A DNA stretch of 44,173 bases from Burkholderiaceae bacterium (GCA_014879655.1 JACSRS010000098.1:1-44173), one strand, 5' to 3'. Positions 26,528 through 35,371 are shown, counted from the stretch's first letter. Notes: a model not told the origin generated them from the letters alone. Program-made: numbers and translations.

Positions 26528-26544
26528 AATGGAGACAATCCATT
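26528..26544. promoter_or_regulatory. LysR-type operator between DUF2917 and LysR genes
   Basis: AATGGA-GACAA-TCCATT is a perfect 6-bp inverted repeat containing a T-N11-A core (T26530 to A26542), the classical LysR-family recognition pattern. It lies in the 137-bp divergent gap, 54 bp before the LysR start, as expected for autoregulation and control of the divergent gene. Confidence 0.6.
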
Positions 26545-26597
26545 CATTCGCCATTCGCATCAATCACGTCGGCTGCCCACCGTTCCGAGGAGCATCC

Positions 26598-27584
26598 ATG
26601 CCACCACCCGCCCTGGCACTGCGCACCCGCGCCATCGCCGTCGGCCACCTGCGCGCTTTTGAATCGGTCGCGCGGCACCTGAACTTCCGCGTCGCCGCCG
26701 AGGAGCTGTCGCTGACGCAGTCGGCCGTGAGTCGGCAGATCCAGGGCCTGGAAGAAGAAGTGGGGGTAGCACTGTTCCTGCGGCACACCCGCGCGGTGGA
26801 GCTGACCAGCGCCGGCGCGCAATTGCTGCGGGCGGTCGTGCCGTCGCTGGAGCGGGTGGACAGCGCGGTGCGGCAGATTCGCCAGGCCGCCGGCCGGCGC
26901 ACCGTGGCCGTCACCACCTGGGCCTCGTTTGCCTCGATGTGGCTGATACCGCGCCTGGAAGCCTTCCAGCGCGAGAACCCGGACATCGACATCCGCATCG
27001 ACGCCAGCGACACGCCGGTCGATCTGGACACCGCCGACGTGGACCTGGCGCTGCGCTACGCCGTGCCGGCCGGCGTACCGGCCGGGGCGCTGCGGCTTTT
27101 TGGCGAGCAGCTGACACCGGTGGCCAGCCCCTGGCTGCTGCAGAACAGCCCGCCGCTGAACACGCCGGCCGATCTGGCGAAGTTTCCGCTGATCGAGGCG
27201 GGTGATGCGCACCGCACGCCGTTTCTGGAATGGCTGGGCTGGGGGCGCTGGCTGGCCGAGCGCCAGCTCAAACGCATCGAGCCCCGGCGCTGGCTGTATT
27301 TCAATTACGCGAACCAGATTGCGCAGGCCGCGCTGACCGGTCAGGGCATTGCGCTGGCGCGGCTGCCGCTGATTGCCGGCAACCTGGCCGATGGCACGCT
27401 GGTCGAGGTGCTGCCCGGCCAGCGCATGGACTCACCGCTGGCCTACTGGCTGATCGTCGGCCCGCGCAACGCGCAGCGCCCCGAGGTGGCCGCGTTTTGC
27501 GACTGGCTCAAGCGCGAGGCCCGCCAGACGCGCGAGACCATCGGTGATGGGCCCGACCCGGACACGCTGGCCAACGCCGACTGA
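26598..27584 (+). CDS. LysR family transcriptional regulator, GcvA-like
   Basis: The 328-aa protein has an N-terminal winged helix (~residues 10-70: LRAFESVARHLNFRVAAEEL, LTQSAVSRQIQGLEEEVGVA) and a LysR substrate-binding domain of the GcvA type (SMWLIPRLEAFQRENPDIDI, DVDLALRYA, GQGIALARLPL). The start at 26598 has a strong GAGGAG. An earlier in-frame ATG at 26529 lies within the operator and is rejected. The gene is divergent from DUF2917 and converges with ppk2. Confidence 0.93.
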   Translation: MPPPALALRTRAIAVGHLRAFESVARHLNFRVAAEELSLTQSAVSRQIQGLEEEVGVALFLRHTRAVELTSAGAQLLRAVVPSLERVDSAVRQIRQAAGRRTVAVTTWASFASMWLIPRLEAFQRENPDIDIRIDASDTPVDLDTADVDLALRYAVPAGVPAGALRLFGEQLTPVASPWLLQNSPPLNTPADLAKFPLIEAGDAHRTPFLEWLGWGRWLAERQLKRIEPRRWLYFNYANQIAQAALTGQGIALARLPLIAGNLADGTLVEVLPGQRMDSPLAYWLIVGPRNAQRPEVAAFCDWLKREARQTRETIGDGPDPDTLANAD

Positions 27585-27607
27585 AGCCGCCAGGCCGGCG
27601 GCCCGGC

Positions 27608-28849
27608 CTACAGAATCGCCCCGGGTTTCTCGCCGCGCTCGTAGACCACGTGGGCGCGGCCGACGATCAGCGGGTCAAGCTTGCCGATCTGCTGCAGGTC
27701 CTTGTTCTTGTAGGGCAGCTTGTGCAGCACGTAGCGCATGGCGTTCAGGCGCGCGCGCTTCTTGCAGTCGCTCTTGATCACGGTCCAAGGCGAGTCGGCG
27801 GTGTCGGTTTCGAAGAACATCGCCTCCTTGGCCTTGGTGTAGTCGTCCCACTTGTCCAGCGAGGCCAGGTCAATCGGGCTGAGCTTCCACTGCTTGAGCG
27901 GATGGGCCTCGCGCTCCTTGAAGCGGCGGCGCTGCTCCTCGCGGCTGACGCTGAACCAGAACTTGATCAGGTGCACACCGCTGCGCACCAGGTGGCGTTC
28001 GAACTCGGGTGTCTGGCGCATGAATTCGAGGTATTCGGCGTCCGTGCAGAAACCCATCACACGCTCCACGCCGGTGCGGTTGTACCAGCTGCGGTCGAAC
28101 AGCACGATCTCGCCCTGCGTGGGCAGGTGCTGCACATAACGCTGGAAGTACCACTGCCCGCGCTCGGCGTCGGTGGGCTTTTCCAGCGCCACCACGCGCG
28201 CGCCGCGGGGGTTGAGGTGTTCCATGAAGCGCTTGATCGCGCCGCCCTTGCCGGCGGCGTCGCGGCCTTCGAAGAGGATCACGATGCGCTGGCCGGTCTC
28301 CTTGGCCCAGGCCTGCAGCTTGAGCAGCTCGACCTGCAGGCGGAACTTCTCTTTCTCGTAGACCGAGCGGCGCATCAGGTTGCGGTAGGGGTAGCCGCCT
28401 TCGCGCCAGTCGGGCGAAAGCTCGTCGTCGGGGTTGCCAGGGTCGCCCGAGAGCGTGCCGGCTGGTGCGAGCAGCGCAGCGCGCAGCGCCCGCACGTCGT
28501 CGACCGACGCGCCACTGATGAGCGCCCGCAAGGCCTTGGCACGCTGGGCCGGCGTGCCGGGTTTGGCCGGGTCCATCACCGACAGCGCTGCCGCCAGTTG
28601 CTTGCCGCGGGCAGCGTCGGTGGCCTCCGTGGTCACAAACTGCTCGATCTTGCGCTTCGACGTCGAAGGTGCGCGGTCACCGCGCTTTGCGATACGGACC
28701 GTTTCTGCGCCGGAAGTTTCGGGTTTGGCCGGGCCGGCCGCCGATGCCGCAGCCATGTTTTTGCCCGTGGTTTCGCTCTTGGGTTCGCTCTTGGCGGAGG
28801 CTTTGGTGGAACGACGGTTGGCCTGAAGCTGCGGGGCGAAATCTGACAT
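27608..28849 (-). CDS. ppk2: Polyphosphate kinase 2 (PPK2 family)
   Basis: The 413-aa protein has a PPK2 P-loop kinase core: Walker A FEGRDAAGKGGAIKRF, Walker B and lid in VLFDRSWYNRTGVERVMGFC, plus KFWFSVSREEQRRRFKERE. PPK2 enzymes transfer phosphate between polyphosphate and nucleoside di- or monophosphates. About 150 residues precede the core, the first ~60 Lys/Ala/Ser/Thr-rich and probably disordered. ATG 28849 follows AGGAGAT, so the longer frame to 28906 is rejected. An FNR/ANR-like box lies ~98 bp upstream, suggesting induction under low oxygen. Confidence 0.93.
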   Translation of the reverse strand: MSDFAPQLQANRRSTKASAKSEPKSETTGKNMAAASAAGPAKPETSGAETVRIAKRGDRAPSTSKRKIEQFVTTEATDAARGKQLAAALSVMDPAKPGTPAQRAKALRALISGASVDDVRALRAALLAPAGTLSGDPGNPDDELSPDWREGGYPYRNLMRRSVYEKEKFRLQVELLKLQAWAKETGQRIVILFEGRDAAGKGGAIKRFMEHLNPRGARVVALEKPTDAERGQWYFQRYVQHLPTQGEIVLFDRSWYNRTGVERVMGFCTDAEYLEFMRQTPEFERHLVRSGVHLIKFWFSVSREEQRRRFKEREAHPLKQWKLSPIDLASLDKWDDYTKAKEAMFFETDTADSPWTVIKSDCKKRARLNAMRYVLHKLPYKNKDLQQIGKLDPLIVGRAHVVYERGEKPGAIL

Positions 28850-28907
28850 GCGCGGGATCTCCTTTTGCAAATTTTTGGAAGGCACTGACGGCTTTGCGTC
28901 GGGCAAA

Positions 28908-28913
28908 TTTCTA
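28908..28913 (-). promoter_or_regulatory. Candidate -10 of ppk2
   Basis: TAGAAA on the minus strand lies ~37 bp downstream of the centre of the FNR-like box, which puts the box near the -41 to -47 region of the predicted start, as expected for class II activation. Confidence 0.35.
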
Positions 28914-28940
28914 CTCTGCGCCGGTCAGGGACGCGAACAC

Positions 28941-28954
28941 TTGACCTTGGTCAA
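28941..28954. promoter_or_regulatory. FNR/ANR-like box upstream of ppk2
   Basis: TTGACCTTGGTCAA is a perfect palindrome fitting the Crp/Fnr-family pattern TTGAy-N4-rTCAA. It lies in the 146-bp gap between the cyclo-ligase and ppk2 genes, positioned for ppk2. Confidence 0.55.
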
Positions 28955-28995
28955 ATAAATGGGAAGCAGCGCGTCGCCCGCCATCGCCCCGCGCC

Positions 28996-29580
28996 TCAGA
29001 CCGGCCAGACGACGCCGTTGTCGTTCAGGATGGCGTCCAGCGGCACATCGTGCGGCTCGGGGATGAAGTCGTCCAGAAAGCCCTGCGTGTAGCCCAGGCC
29101 CACCGTGAAGGGCGCCGGCTGCAGCGTGGCCAGCGTGCGATCGTAGAAACCGCCGCCATAGCCCAGCCGGTAGCCGCCGGGGCCGTAGCCCACACAAGGC
29201 ACGAACAGCAGCGTGGGAACGATCAGCTCGGTATCCTTGGGCTTGGGGATGCCGTACGCGTCTTCTTCCATCGGGCAGCCCGGATACCAGGCGTGGAAGG
29301 TCATCGTCATGTGCTGCTTGTTGACCACCGGCAGGCCGATGCGGCGCAGCGCCGGTTCGTCCAGCAGTTCGCCGTCTTCTTTCCAGCGGTGCAGCGCCGG
29401 CAGCGGATCGAACTCGCCCTTGATCGGCCAATAAGCGCCAATCACGGTATCGGGCCGGTCCAGCAGCCAGATCCGCATCAGCTGTTGCAACGCCTCCGAG
29501 CGCGCCAGCCGGTCGGGCATTTGCAGCCGCGCGTCGATCAGTGCCTTGCGAAGGGCCTTTTTCTCTTCCGACTTGTCCAT
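28996..29580 (-). CDS. fau: 5-formyltetrahydrofolate cyclo-ligase
   Basis: The 194-aa protein matches the YgfA/MTHFS family: KKALRKALIDARLQM, IGAYWPIKGEFDPLP, LLFVPCVGYGPGGYRLGYGG and the ATP-binding GYGGGFYDRTLA. It converts 5-formyl-THF to 5,10-methenyl-THF using ATP. Its start is only 9 bp from the divergent slt start. GGGGAG sits very close to the ATG. Confidence 0.95.
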   Translation of the reverse strand: MDKSEEKKALRKALIDARLQMPDRLARSEALQQLMRIWLLDRPDTVIGAYWPIKGEFDPLPALHRWKEDGELLDEPALRRIGLPVVNKQHMTMTFHAWYPGCPMEEDAYGIPKPKDTELIVPTLLFVPCVGYGPGGYRLGYGGGFYDRTLATLQPAPFTVGLGYTQGFLDDFIPEPHDVPLDAILNDNGVVWPV

Positions 29581-29589
29581 AATCTCCCC

Positions 29590-31662
29590 ATGCAGTTACG
29601 AAAGATTTTGACACCGCTCGCGCAGACATTGACTTCGACCCTTCTGGGGGCCTGTCTCTCGCTGGCCGTCGGGCTGCCAGCGGCTGCCCAGTCCGGGGGC
29701 GACGACGTGCTGCTGGACATGCAGCAGGCCTATCGCAAGGGCGATCGCAAGAAACTCGCCGCGCTGCTGCCGCAGGCGCGCGGCCATGTGCTGGAGCCCT
29801 GGGCCGCCTACTGGGAGCTCAAGGCCCGCCTGGACGAAGCCTCGCCGCAGGAGGTTCAGGCCTTTCTGACGCGTTATGCCGGCACCTACCAGGAAGACCG
29901 CATGCGCAACGACTGGCTGCTGCTGCTGGGTCAGCGGCGCGACTGGTCGACCTTTGCCGCCGAACACCCGAGTTTCCGCATGGGTGATGACCGCGAGGTG
30001 CGCTGCTACGCGCTGGCCGTCGAGTTCCTGCGCAGCGGTGCCGACGTGGCCGCCGACGTGCGCCGCAACTGGTATGCCCAGCGCGAGGCCGACGACGGCT
30101 GCGCGTTTGCCGCCGACCGGCTACACGAGTCGAAAAAGCTCAGCGACCTGGACATCTGGCGCAAGGCGCGCATGGCCATGGAGGCCAACCGGCCCAAGAC
30201 CGCCCGGGTGGCGGCAGCCATCGTTTCGGACGACGCGCCCGCGCAGATTGCCGAAATCAGCAACAGCTCGATCAAGTACCTGGCCAAGCGCGCGTCGGCC
30301 GCGTCGCGCACCCGCAAGGAACTGGTGGTGCTGGCACTGGTCAAGCTCGCCACCGACGACCCGGCGCAGGCCGCGCAGATCCTCGACAGCAAATGGTCTG
30401 TCCACCTGACCCCGGAGGAGCGCAACTGGGTGTGGGGCGTGATCGGCAAGCAGGCTGCGACCAAGCTGCAGGACAGCGCGACCGGCTACTTTGCCAACGT
30501 CAGCCGTGACGCCGACCTGAACGACGATCTGCTGGGCTGGAAGGTGCGCGCCGCGCTGCGCCAGGGCCAGTGGAAAGCCGTGCTGTCGGCCACCGCAGCC
30601 ATGAGCGACGAAGCCCGCGCCGACCCCACCTGGGCCTACTGGCGCGCCCGCGCGCTGCTGGCCGGCGTGCCGGCTGCCGAGCGCAAGACGGTGGAATCCG
30701 GCGCCGCTGCCACCCCGGCCGATGCCACCGCCACGCCCCGGCATCGCGCCGAAGTGCTGGAAGCAAACCGGCTGCTCGAATCGATCGCGTCGATCCAGGG
30801 CTTCTACGAGGTGCTGGCGCTGGAAGAACTGGGCCGACGCGCCACCGTGCCGACGCGCCCCGCGCCGCCGACCGCCGCTGAAAAGAGCGCCGCCTTGCAG
30901 AACCCAGGCCTGAACCGGGCGCTGTACGCCATCGGCATCGGATTGCGCGGCGAAGGCGTGCGCGAGTGGAACTACACCACCAATCTGCATGAACGAGGCG
31001 GCATGAACGACCGCGAATTGCTGGCCGCCGCCGAGCTGGCCTGCGCCCGCGAGGTGTGGGACCGCTGCATCAACACCAGCGAGCGCACCAAGGCTTTCAT
31101 CGACATCGATCAGCGGTTCCCGATGCCGTTCCGCGATGAAGTGGTTCGCCGCAGCAAGGAGATTGACCTGGACCCGGCCTATGTGTACGGTCTGATCCGC
31201 CAGGAAAGCCGCTTCATCATGGACGCCCGCTCCAGCGTGGGCGCTTCCGGGCTGATGCAGGTGATGCCGGCCACTGCACGCTGGACCGCCAGGAAAATCG
31301 GCATGAACAACTTCCGCGCCGAGCAGATCACCGACCGTGACACCAACATCGCGATCGGCACCGGCTACCTCAAACTCGTGCTGGACGATTTCGACGGCTC
31401 GATGCCGCTGGCCGCCGCGGCCTACAACGCCGGTCCGGGACGGCCACGCAACTGGCGCAACGGCCCGGTCATGGAAGCGGCGATCTGGGCCGAAAACGTG
31501 CCGTTCACCGAAACCCGCGACTATGTGAAGAAAGTGCTGGCCAACACCACGCTGTATGCCACGGTGCTGACCGGTCAGCCGCAGTCGCTGAAGAAGCGGC
31601 TGGGCACGGTCGGTCCGCGCGACCCCGGCTCGATGCGGGCGGAAAATCGCGACCTGCCCTGA
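29590..31662 (+). CDS. slt: Soluble lytic murein transglycosylase (Slt70-like)
   Basis: The 690-aa exported protein has a signal peptide (cleavage near LPAAAQS), a long alpha-helical superhelix (U and L domains, ~40-500) and a C-terminal SLT domain. Catalytic-region motifs are GLIRQESRFIMDARSSVGAS (the Glu in RQES), GLMQVMPATA and AAAAYNAGPGRPRNW. It cleaves glycan strands with 1,6-anhydro-MurNAc formation, feeding anmK-type recycling. The start at 29590 begins the signal peptide. CATAAT, overlapping the fau start codon, lies 6 nt before the ATG and no Shine-Dalgarno is present. Confidence 0.95.
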   Translation: MQLRKILTPLAQTLTSTLLGACLSLAVGLPAAAQSGGDDVLLDMQQAYRKGDRKKLAALLPQARGHVLEPWAAYWELKARLDEASPQEVQAFLTRYAGTYQEDRMRNDWLLLLGQRRDWSTFAAEHPSFRMGDDREVRCYALAVEFLRSGADVAADVRRNWYAQREADDGCAFAADRLHESKKLSDLDIWRKARMAMEANRPKTARVAAAIVSDDAPAQIAEISNSSIKYLAKRASAASRTRKELVVLALVKLATDDPAQAAQILDSKWSVHLTPEERNWVWGVIGKQAATKLQDSATGYFANVSRDADLNDDLLGWKVRAALRQGQWKAVLSATAAMSDEARADPTWAYWRARALLAGVPAAERKTVESGAAATPADATATPRHRAEVLEANRLLESIASIQGFYEVLALEELGRRATVPTRPAPPTAAEKSAALQNPGLNRALYAIGIGLRGEGVREWNYTTNLHERGGMNDRELLAAAELACAREVWDRCINTSERTKAFIDIDQRFPMPFRDEVVRRSKEIDLDPAYVYGLIRQESRFIMDARSSVGASGLMQVMPATARWTARKIGMNNFRAEQITDRDTNIAIGTGYLKLVLDDFDGSMPLAAAAYNAGPGRPRNWRNGPVMEAAIWAENVPFTETRDYVKKVLANTTLYATVLTGQPQSLKKRLGTVGPRDPGSMRAENRDLP

Positions 31663-31702
31663 GCCCCGGCCCGGCGCCGGCGGCCGGCCCGCAGCAGCCG
31701 GG

Positions 31703-33313
31703 TCATTCGCCCCAGGGCATCATCATCGTCAGCAGGGTCAGCTTTTCAAACTCGGGGCCGAACTTGTCGATGATGTCCTGCGGCGCGGGGCACAGGCGTG
31801 TGTCGGTGATGACGCCGAACTGCACGCCGCCGCCGTAGCTCAGGATCGAAACGCCCAGGCCGACGTCGCCCGACTGCGGCACCCAGAACATGCTCTGCTC
31901 CAGTGTGGCACCGCAGAACTTGAGCTTCTCGCGAGGACCGGGCACATTGGTCATCACCGCCGTGGTCTTCTTGCTGAAGAAGTTGAGCAGCGCGTCCTGC
32001 GCCGGCTTGACCATCAGCCCGGCCACGGCCAGCAGGCCGAACGCCAGCAAGGGCTGTGTGCCGCCCTTGAGGTCGTTCATGCGGCGGCGCACTTCAAACA
32101 CCCGCTCGACCGGGTTGTCGATCCCGATCGGCAGCACCAGCGGCGCCAGGCCAAAGCGGTTGCCCAGCTTCCAGGCTTCCTCGATGGGGCGCAGGTTCAC
32201 CGGGATCATGGCCCGGATCTCCTTGCCGGTCACATCGTCGCCCAGCGCCTTCAGGTATTCACCGATGGCGCCGGCCACGCAGCTGAGCAGCACATCGTTG
32301 ATCGAGCAGTTCAGCGCCTTGCCCACGGCCTTCACCTCGTCCAGCGGCAAAGGCCGGCACCAGGCCACCCGCTTGCGCGTGCCCGGCTTGCCCTTGAGCC
32401 GGGTGCGCGAGTCTTCAGGCATCAATGTCAACGCCGCCGCGTCGCTGGCCAGCTGGTAGGCCATGCGGGCGACATGCCGGGTGCCGCTGACGCCCGCCGA
32501 CGGATCGCGCAGCAGGTGCAGTGAGGCGGCCGCGCCATCACCGGCGGCGACCAGCGTGCGCACCGCGGCGTCGGTCAGCGGTTCGACCAGGTGGTGCACG
32601 ATCCAGTCCTCGGCGCTCTCCGGCCCTTCGGCGCTCTTCTTGCGCCTGGGCGGCGAGCTGCCGCCGTCCACCAGCGACATCGTCACGGCGATCAGGGCAA
32701 TCCCGTCGGCAATGCAATGGTGGATGCGCACGATCAGCACGCTGGCTTCCTTGCCGTTTTCGTCGCGGAAGTTCTCGACCAGGTGCATCTTCCACAGCGG
32801 GCGCGCAGGGTCGAGCGGCTCGGTCGCCAGACGCCCGACCAGCGCCTGCAGCGCCGCCTGCTCACCGCCCTTTTTCACCCGCGGCAGCTGCTCGCGCACC
32901 ACGTGGTCGTGGATGTCGATGGCAGCGTCTTCCACCCAGGTGGCGCCCGCCGGGTCCTGCACCACACGCTGGCGGAAACGCGGGTACTTGAGCATGCGCT
33001 CCTCGATGCGCTGGCACACCGACTCGTAGTCGACGCGCGGCGACAGCGTCCAGAAGCCGACGATCATCATCAGGTTGCTCGGCGAATCCATGCGCAGCCA
33101 GGCCGTGTCGACCTTGCTCATGCGGTCGCCCGCCAGCCCGAGCACGCCGCTGGCCGTGCGCGAGACGTTCTCCTGAATCGTGCGCGCGGCATGCATCGCC
33201 AGATCCGTGGCGAACGATCCAACCTGCTGCGCCAGCGGCAGCAGGCTGTCGTCGGACGCAGCCGTGCCCGGTGCACCGCCGGTCGTTCGGGTTTTGACGA
33301 CGCGCTTGACCAT
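31703..33313 (-). CDS. Wax ester synthase / diacylglycerol acyltransferase (WS/DGAT) family
   Basis: The 536-aa protein has the condensing-domain motif HHCIADG (HHxxxDG) in VRIHHCIADGIALI and the WS/DGAT C-terminal domain (SINDVLLSCVAGAIGEYL, IPVNLRPIEEAWKLGNRFG, VMTNVPGPREKLKFCGA). These enzymes esterify fatty alcohols or diacylglycerol with acyl-CoA to make storage lipid. ATG 33313 follows GGAGGATC and removes a spurious 69-residue extension. Residues ~1-60 are a leader before SKVDTAWLRMDSPSN, the usual beginning of the domain. It diverges from an acyl-CoA-binding protein gene. Confidence 0.93.
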   Translation of the reverse strand: MVKRVVKTRTTGGAPGTAASDDSLLPLAQQVGSFATDLAMHAARTIQENVSRTASGVLGLAGDRMSKVDTAWLRMDSPSNLMMIVGFWTLSPRVDYESVCQRIEERMLKYPRFRQRVVQDPAGATWVEDAAIDIHDHVVREQLPRVKKGGEQAALQALVGRLATEPLDPARPLWKMHLVENFRDENGKEASVLIVRIHHCIADGIALIAVTMSLVDGGSSPPRRKKSAEGPESAEDWIVHHLVEPLTDAAVRTLVAAGDGAAASLHLLRDPSAGVSGTRHVARMAYQLASDAAALTLMPEDSRTRLKGKPGTRKRVAWCRPLPLDEVKAVGKALNCSINDVLLSCVAGAIGEYLKALGDDVTGKEIRAMIPVNLRPIEEAWKLGNRFGLAPLVLPIGIDNPVERVFEVRRRMNDLKGGTQPLLAFGLLAVAGLMVKPAQDALLNFFSKKTTAVMTNVPGPREKLKFCGATLEQSMFWVPQSGDVGLGVSILSYGGGVQFGVITDTRLCPAPQDIIDKFGPEFEKLTLLTMMMPWGE

Positions 33314-33392
33314 GTTCCGATCCTCCAACCGTTTGACTGATCCCTCTATTCTGACGGCATCGGCCGCGGCGACCCCGTAAGATAGTCGGCCC

Positions 33393-33410
33393 GCTTGCGC
33401 TTTCGCAAGC
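33393..33410 (+). other. Perfect hairpin in the acyl-CoA-binding protein leader
   Basis: GCTTGCG-CTTT-CGCAAGC forms a 7-bp stem with a 4-base loop, 33 bp before the start codon. TAAGAT at 33378-33383 is a possible -10, which would place the hairpin at the 5' end of the mRNA. An operator is the alternative reading. Confidence 0.4.
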
Positions 33411-33443
33411 AAGCCCTTCATTTCAACCACCCAAGGAGACCCC

Positions 33444-33698
33444 ATGTCAGACCTGAAGTCCAAATTCGAAGCTGCCGTTGCCAACTCGAAGAACCTGAGC
33501 GAGCGCCCCGACAACGCCACGCTGCTGAAGATCTACGCGCTGTACAAGCAGGCCACCAGCGGCGACAACGGTGAGAAGAAGCCCGGCTTCACCGACATGG
33601 TGGGCCGCGCCAAATGGGACGCCTGGAACGGTCTGAAAGGCACGGACGCCAAGGATGCGATGCAGCAGTACATCGACCTGATCGAGTCGCTGAGCTGA
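33444..33698 (+). CDS. Acyl-CoA-binding protein (ACBP)
   Basis: The 84-aa protein covers the whole four-helix ACBP fold: FEAAVANSKNLSERPDNATL, LKIYALYKQATSGDNGEKKP and MVGRAKWDAWNGLKGTDAKD, where the Tyr, Lys and Trp residues that grip the CoA head group are conserved. ACBP binds long-chain acyl-CoA and delivers it to acyltransferases. AAGGAGA precedes the ATG. Its place opposite the WS/DGAT gene suggests it supplies that enzyme's substrate. Confidence 0.95.
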   Translation: MSDLKSKFEAAVANSKNLSERPDNATLLKIYALYKQATSGDNGEKKPGFTDMVGRAKWDAWNGLKGTDAKDAMQQYIDLIESLS

Positions 33699-33726
33699 TT
33701 GCCCCGCCACCCGGCGCCCGCTCGGG

Positions 33727-34119
33727 TCAGGCGGGCCGGGATATCTCGATCAGATTCAGATCGGGGTCACGCACGTAGACGGAGCGGATCGGCCCGGTGG
33801 CGCCGGTCCGTTGCACCGGCCCTTCGACGATGGGCCAGTTGCAGGCCTGCAGCCGCGCCACCACCTCGTCCAGCGGCACGCTGGCGATGAAGCACAGGTC
33901 GAGCGAGCCCGGCACCGGCAGGTGCGCCTTGGGCTCGAACTCGCGGCCACGCACATGCAGGTTGATCTTCTGGTTGCCAAAGCGGAACGCCTTGCGCGCC
34001 ACCGGCGGCGTGCCGCCGACAAAGCTTTCCAGCTGCATGCCCAGCACCCGGGTGTAGAAGTCAACGCAGGCGTCTTCGTCGAAGGTGGTCAGGACCAGGT
34101 GGTCCAGGTGGTCGATCAT
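33727..34119 (-). CDS. VOC superfamily (glyoxalase-like) protein
   Basis: The 130-aa protein is a single VOC domain with two beta-alpha-beta-beta-beta modules: IDHLDHLVLTTFDEDACVDF, YTRVLGMQLESF, KINLHVRG and SVYVRDPDLNLIEISRP. Metal-ligand positions His and Glu (IDHLDHL, LIEIS) are retained. Members include glyoxalases, dioxygenases and resistance proteins; the substrate is not predictable. It is the last gene of the argE-led operon, 31 bp after the CaiB gene. Confidence 0.88.
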   Translation of the reverse strand: MIDHLDHLVLTTFDEDACVDFYTRVLGMQLESFVGGTPPVARKAFRFGNQKINLHVRGREFEPKAHLPVPGSLDLCFIASVPLDEVVARLQACNWPIVEGPVQRTGATGPIRSVYVRDPDLNLIEISRPA

Positions 34120-34150
34120 GGTTTGATCCTCACGAATTGCGGCAAAGGCA

Positions 34151-35371
34151 TCAGCCGCCGACCACGATGCCCTGGTCCCTGAGCGCCTGGATCTGCGCGC
34201 CGGTCAGCCCCATGCCGCGCAGCACGGCGTCGGTGTCCTGGCCGATGTCGGGCGCATTGCGCCGGTGACATCCTGGGGTGCGCGAGAGCTTGGGCACGAT
34301 GCCCGGCACGGCCAGATCGGTGCCGTCGTCCATGTGCACGTGGTCGATCATGCCGCGCGCCAGGTAATGCGGGTCGGCAGCAATGTCGGCCACGGTGTAG
34401 ATGCGACCGGCGGGCACAGCGGCTGCGTCCAGTGCCGCCAGCACTTCATCCACCGTGCGCTGCGCGGCCCATTCGCCAATCGCGGCATCGATTTCGGCCA
34501 CGCGCGCCACCCGGCCGGCGTTGTCGGCCAGCGCGGGGTCGCGGGCCAGATCGTCGCGGCCCATGGTGGCGCACAGGCGCCGGAAGATGCTGTCCCCGTT
34601 GCCGGCGATCAGTGCGTAGCCGCCATCGCTGCAGCGGTAGGCGTTGCTCGGTGCGATGCCGGGCAGCGCGCTGCCAGCTGGCTCCCGGACCGCGCCGAAC
34701 GCGCTGTACTCGGGCAGCAGGCTCTCCATGCAATTGAAAACCGCCTCGTACAGCGCCACGTCCACCACCTGCCCCTGACCACTTTGTTGCCGTTCCTGCA
34801 GCGCCAGCAGGATGCCGATCACACCGTGCAGCGCCGCCAGCGTGTCGCCGATGCTCACGCCCACTCGCACCGGCACGCGGCCGGGCTCGGCCGTCAGGTG
34901 GCGCAGCCCGCTCATGGCCTCGGCCACCACGCCAAAGCCGGGCTTGTCGCGGTAGGGGCCGGTCTGCCCGTAGCCGCTGATGCGCAGCATGATCAGTCGC
35001 GGGTTGAGCTTCAGGAGGTCGTCCGGCCCCAGGCCCCAGCCTTCCATCGCGCCCGGGCGGAAGTTCTCGATCAGCACGTCCGATTCCGCTGCCAGCTGGC
35101 GCACGATGTCCTGCGCGGCCGGCGCTTTCAAGTCCAGTGCCAGCGAACGCTTGTTGCGCGACTGCACTTGCCACCAGACCGAGGTGCCGTCTTTCAGCAA
35201 CCGCCACTTGCGCAGCGGGTCGCCCGTGCCCGGTGTCTCGATCTTGACCACATCGGCGCCAAAGTCGGCCAGCGTCTTCGCGGCAAACGGCCCGGCGATC
35301 AGCTGGCCGAGTTCCAGCACCTTCAGGCCTGTCAGCGGACCTGCGGGCTGCGTCGACGGGGCCGCACTCAT
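34151..35371 (-). CDS. CaiB/BaiF family CoA-transferase
   Basis: The 406-aa class III CoA-transferase shows GLKVLELGQLIAGPFAAKTL, GADVVKIETPGTGDPLRKW, RNKRSLALDLK, VLIENFRPGAMEGWGLG and IMLRISGYGQTGPYRDKPGF. The catalytic Asp is expected in the VSIGDTLAALHG region. It moves CoA between carboxylic acids; the substrate is unknown. Its ATG overlaps the stop of the PHA-system gene (ATGA). Confidence 0.93.
   Translation of the reverse strand: MSAAPSTQPAGPLTGLKVLELGQLIAGPFAAKTLADFGADVVKIETPGTGDPLRKWRLLKDGTSVWWQVQSRNKRSLALDLKAPAAQDIVRQLAAESDVLIENFRPGAMEGWGLGPDDLLKLNPRLIMLRISGYGQTGPYRDKPGFGVVAEAMSGLRHLTAEPGRVPVRVGVSIGDTLAALHGVIGILLALQERQQSGQGQVVDVALYEAVFNCMESLLPEYSAFGAVREPAGSALPGIAPSNAYRCSDGGYALIAGNGDSIFRRLCATMGRDDLARDPALADNAGRVARVAEIDAAIGEWAAQRTVDEVLAALDAAAVPAGRIYTVADIAADPHYLARGMIDHVHMDDGTDLAVPGIVPKLSRTPGCHRRNAPDIGQDTDAVLRGMGLTGAQIQALRDQGIVVGG

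Noticed and set aside
26529-26597. Earlier ATG start for the LysR gene
   Set aside because: The ATG lies within the T-N11-A operator and lacks a Shine-Dalgarno; 26598 has GAGGAG at good spacing and begins the usual family N-terminus.
27586-27602. GCCGCC-AGGCC-GGCGGC hairpin between LysR and ppk2 as a terminator
   Set aside because: It lacks a T-tract on either strand, and GC-rich stems of this size are common by chance here.
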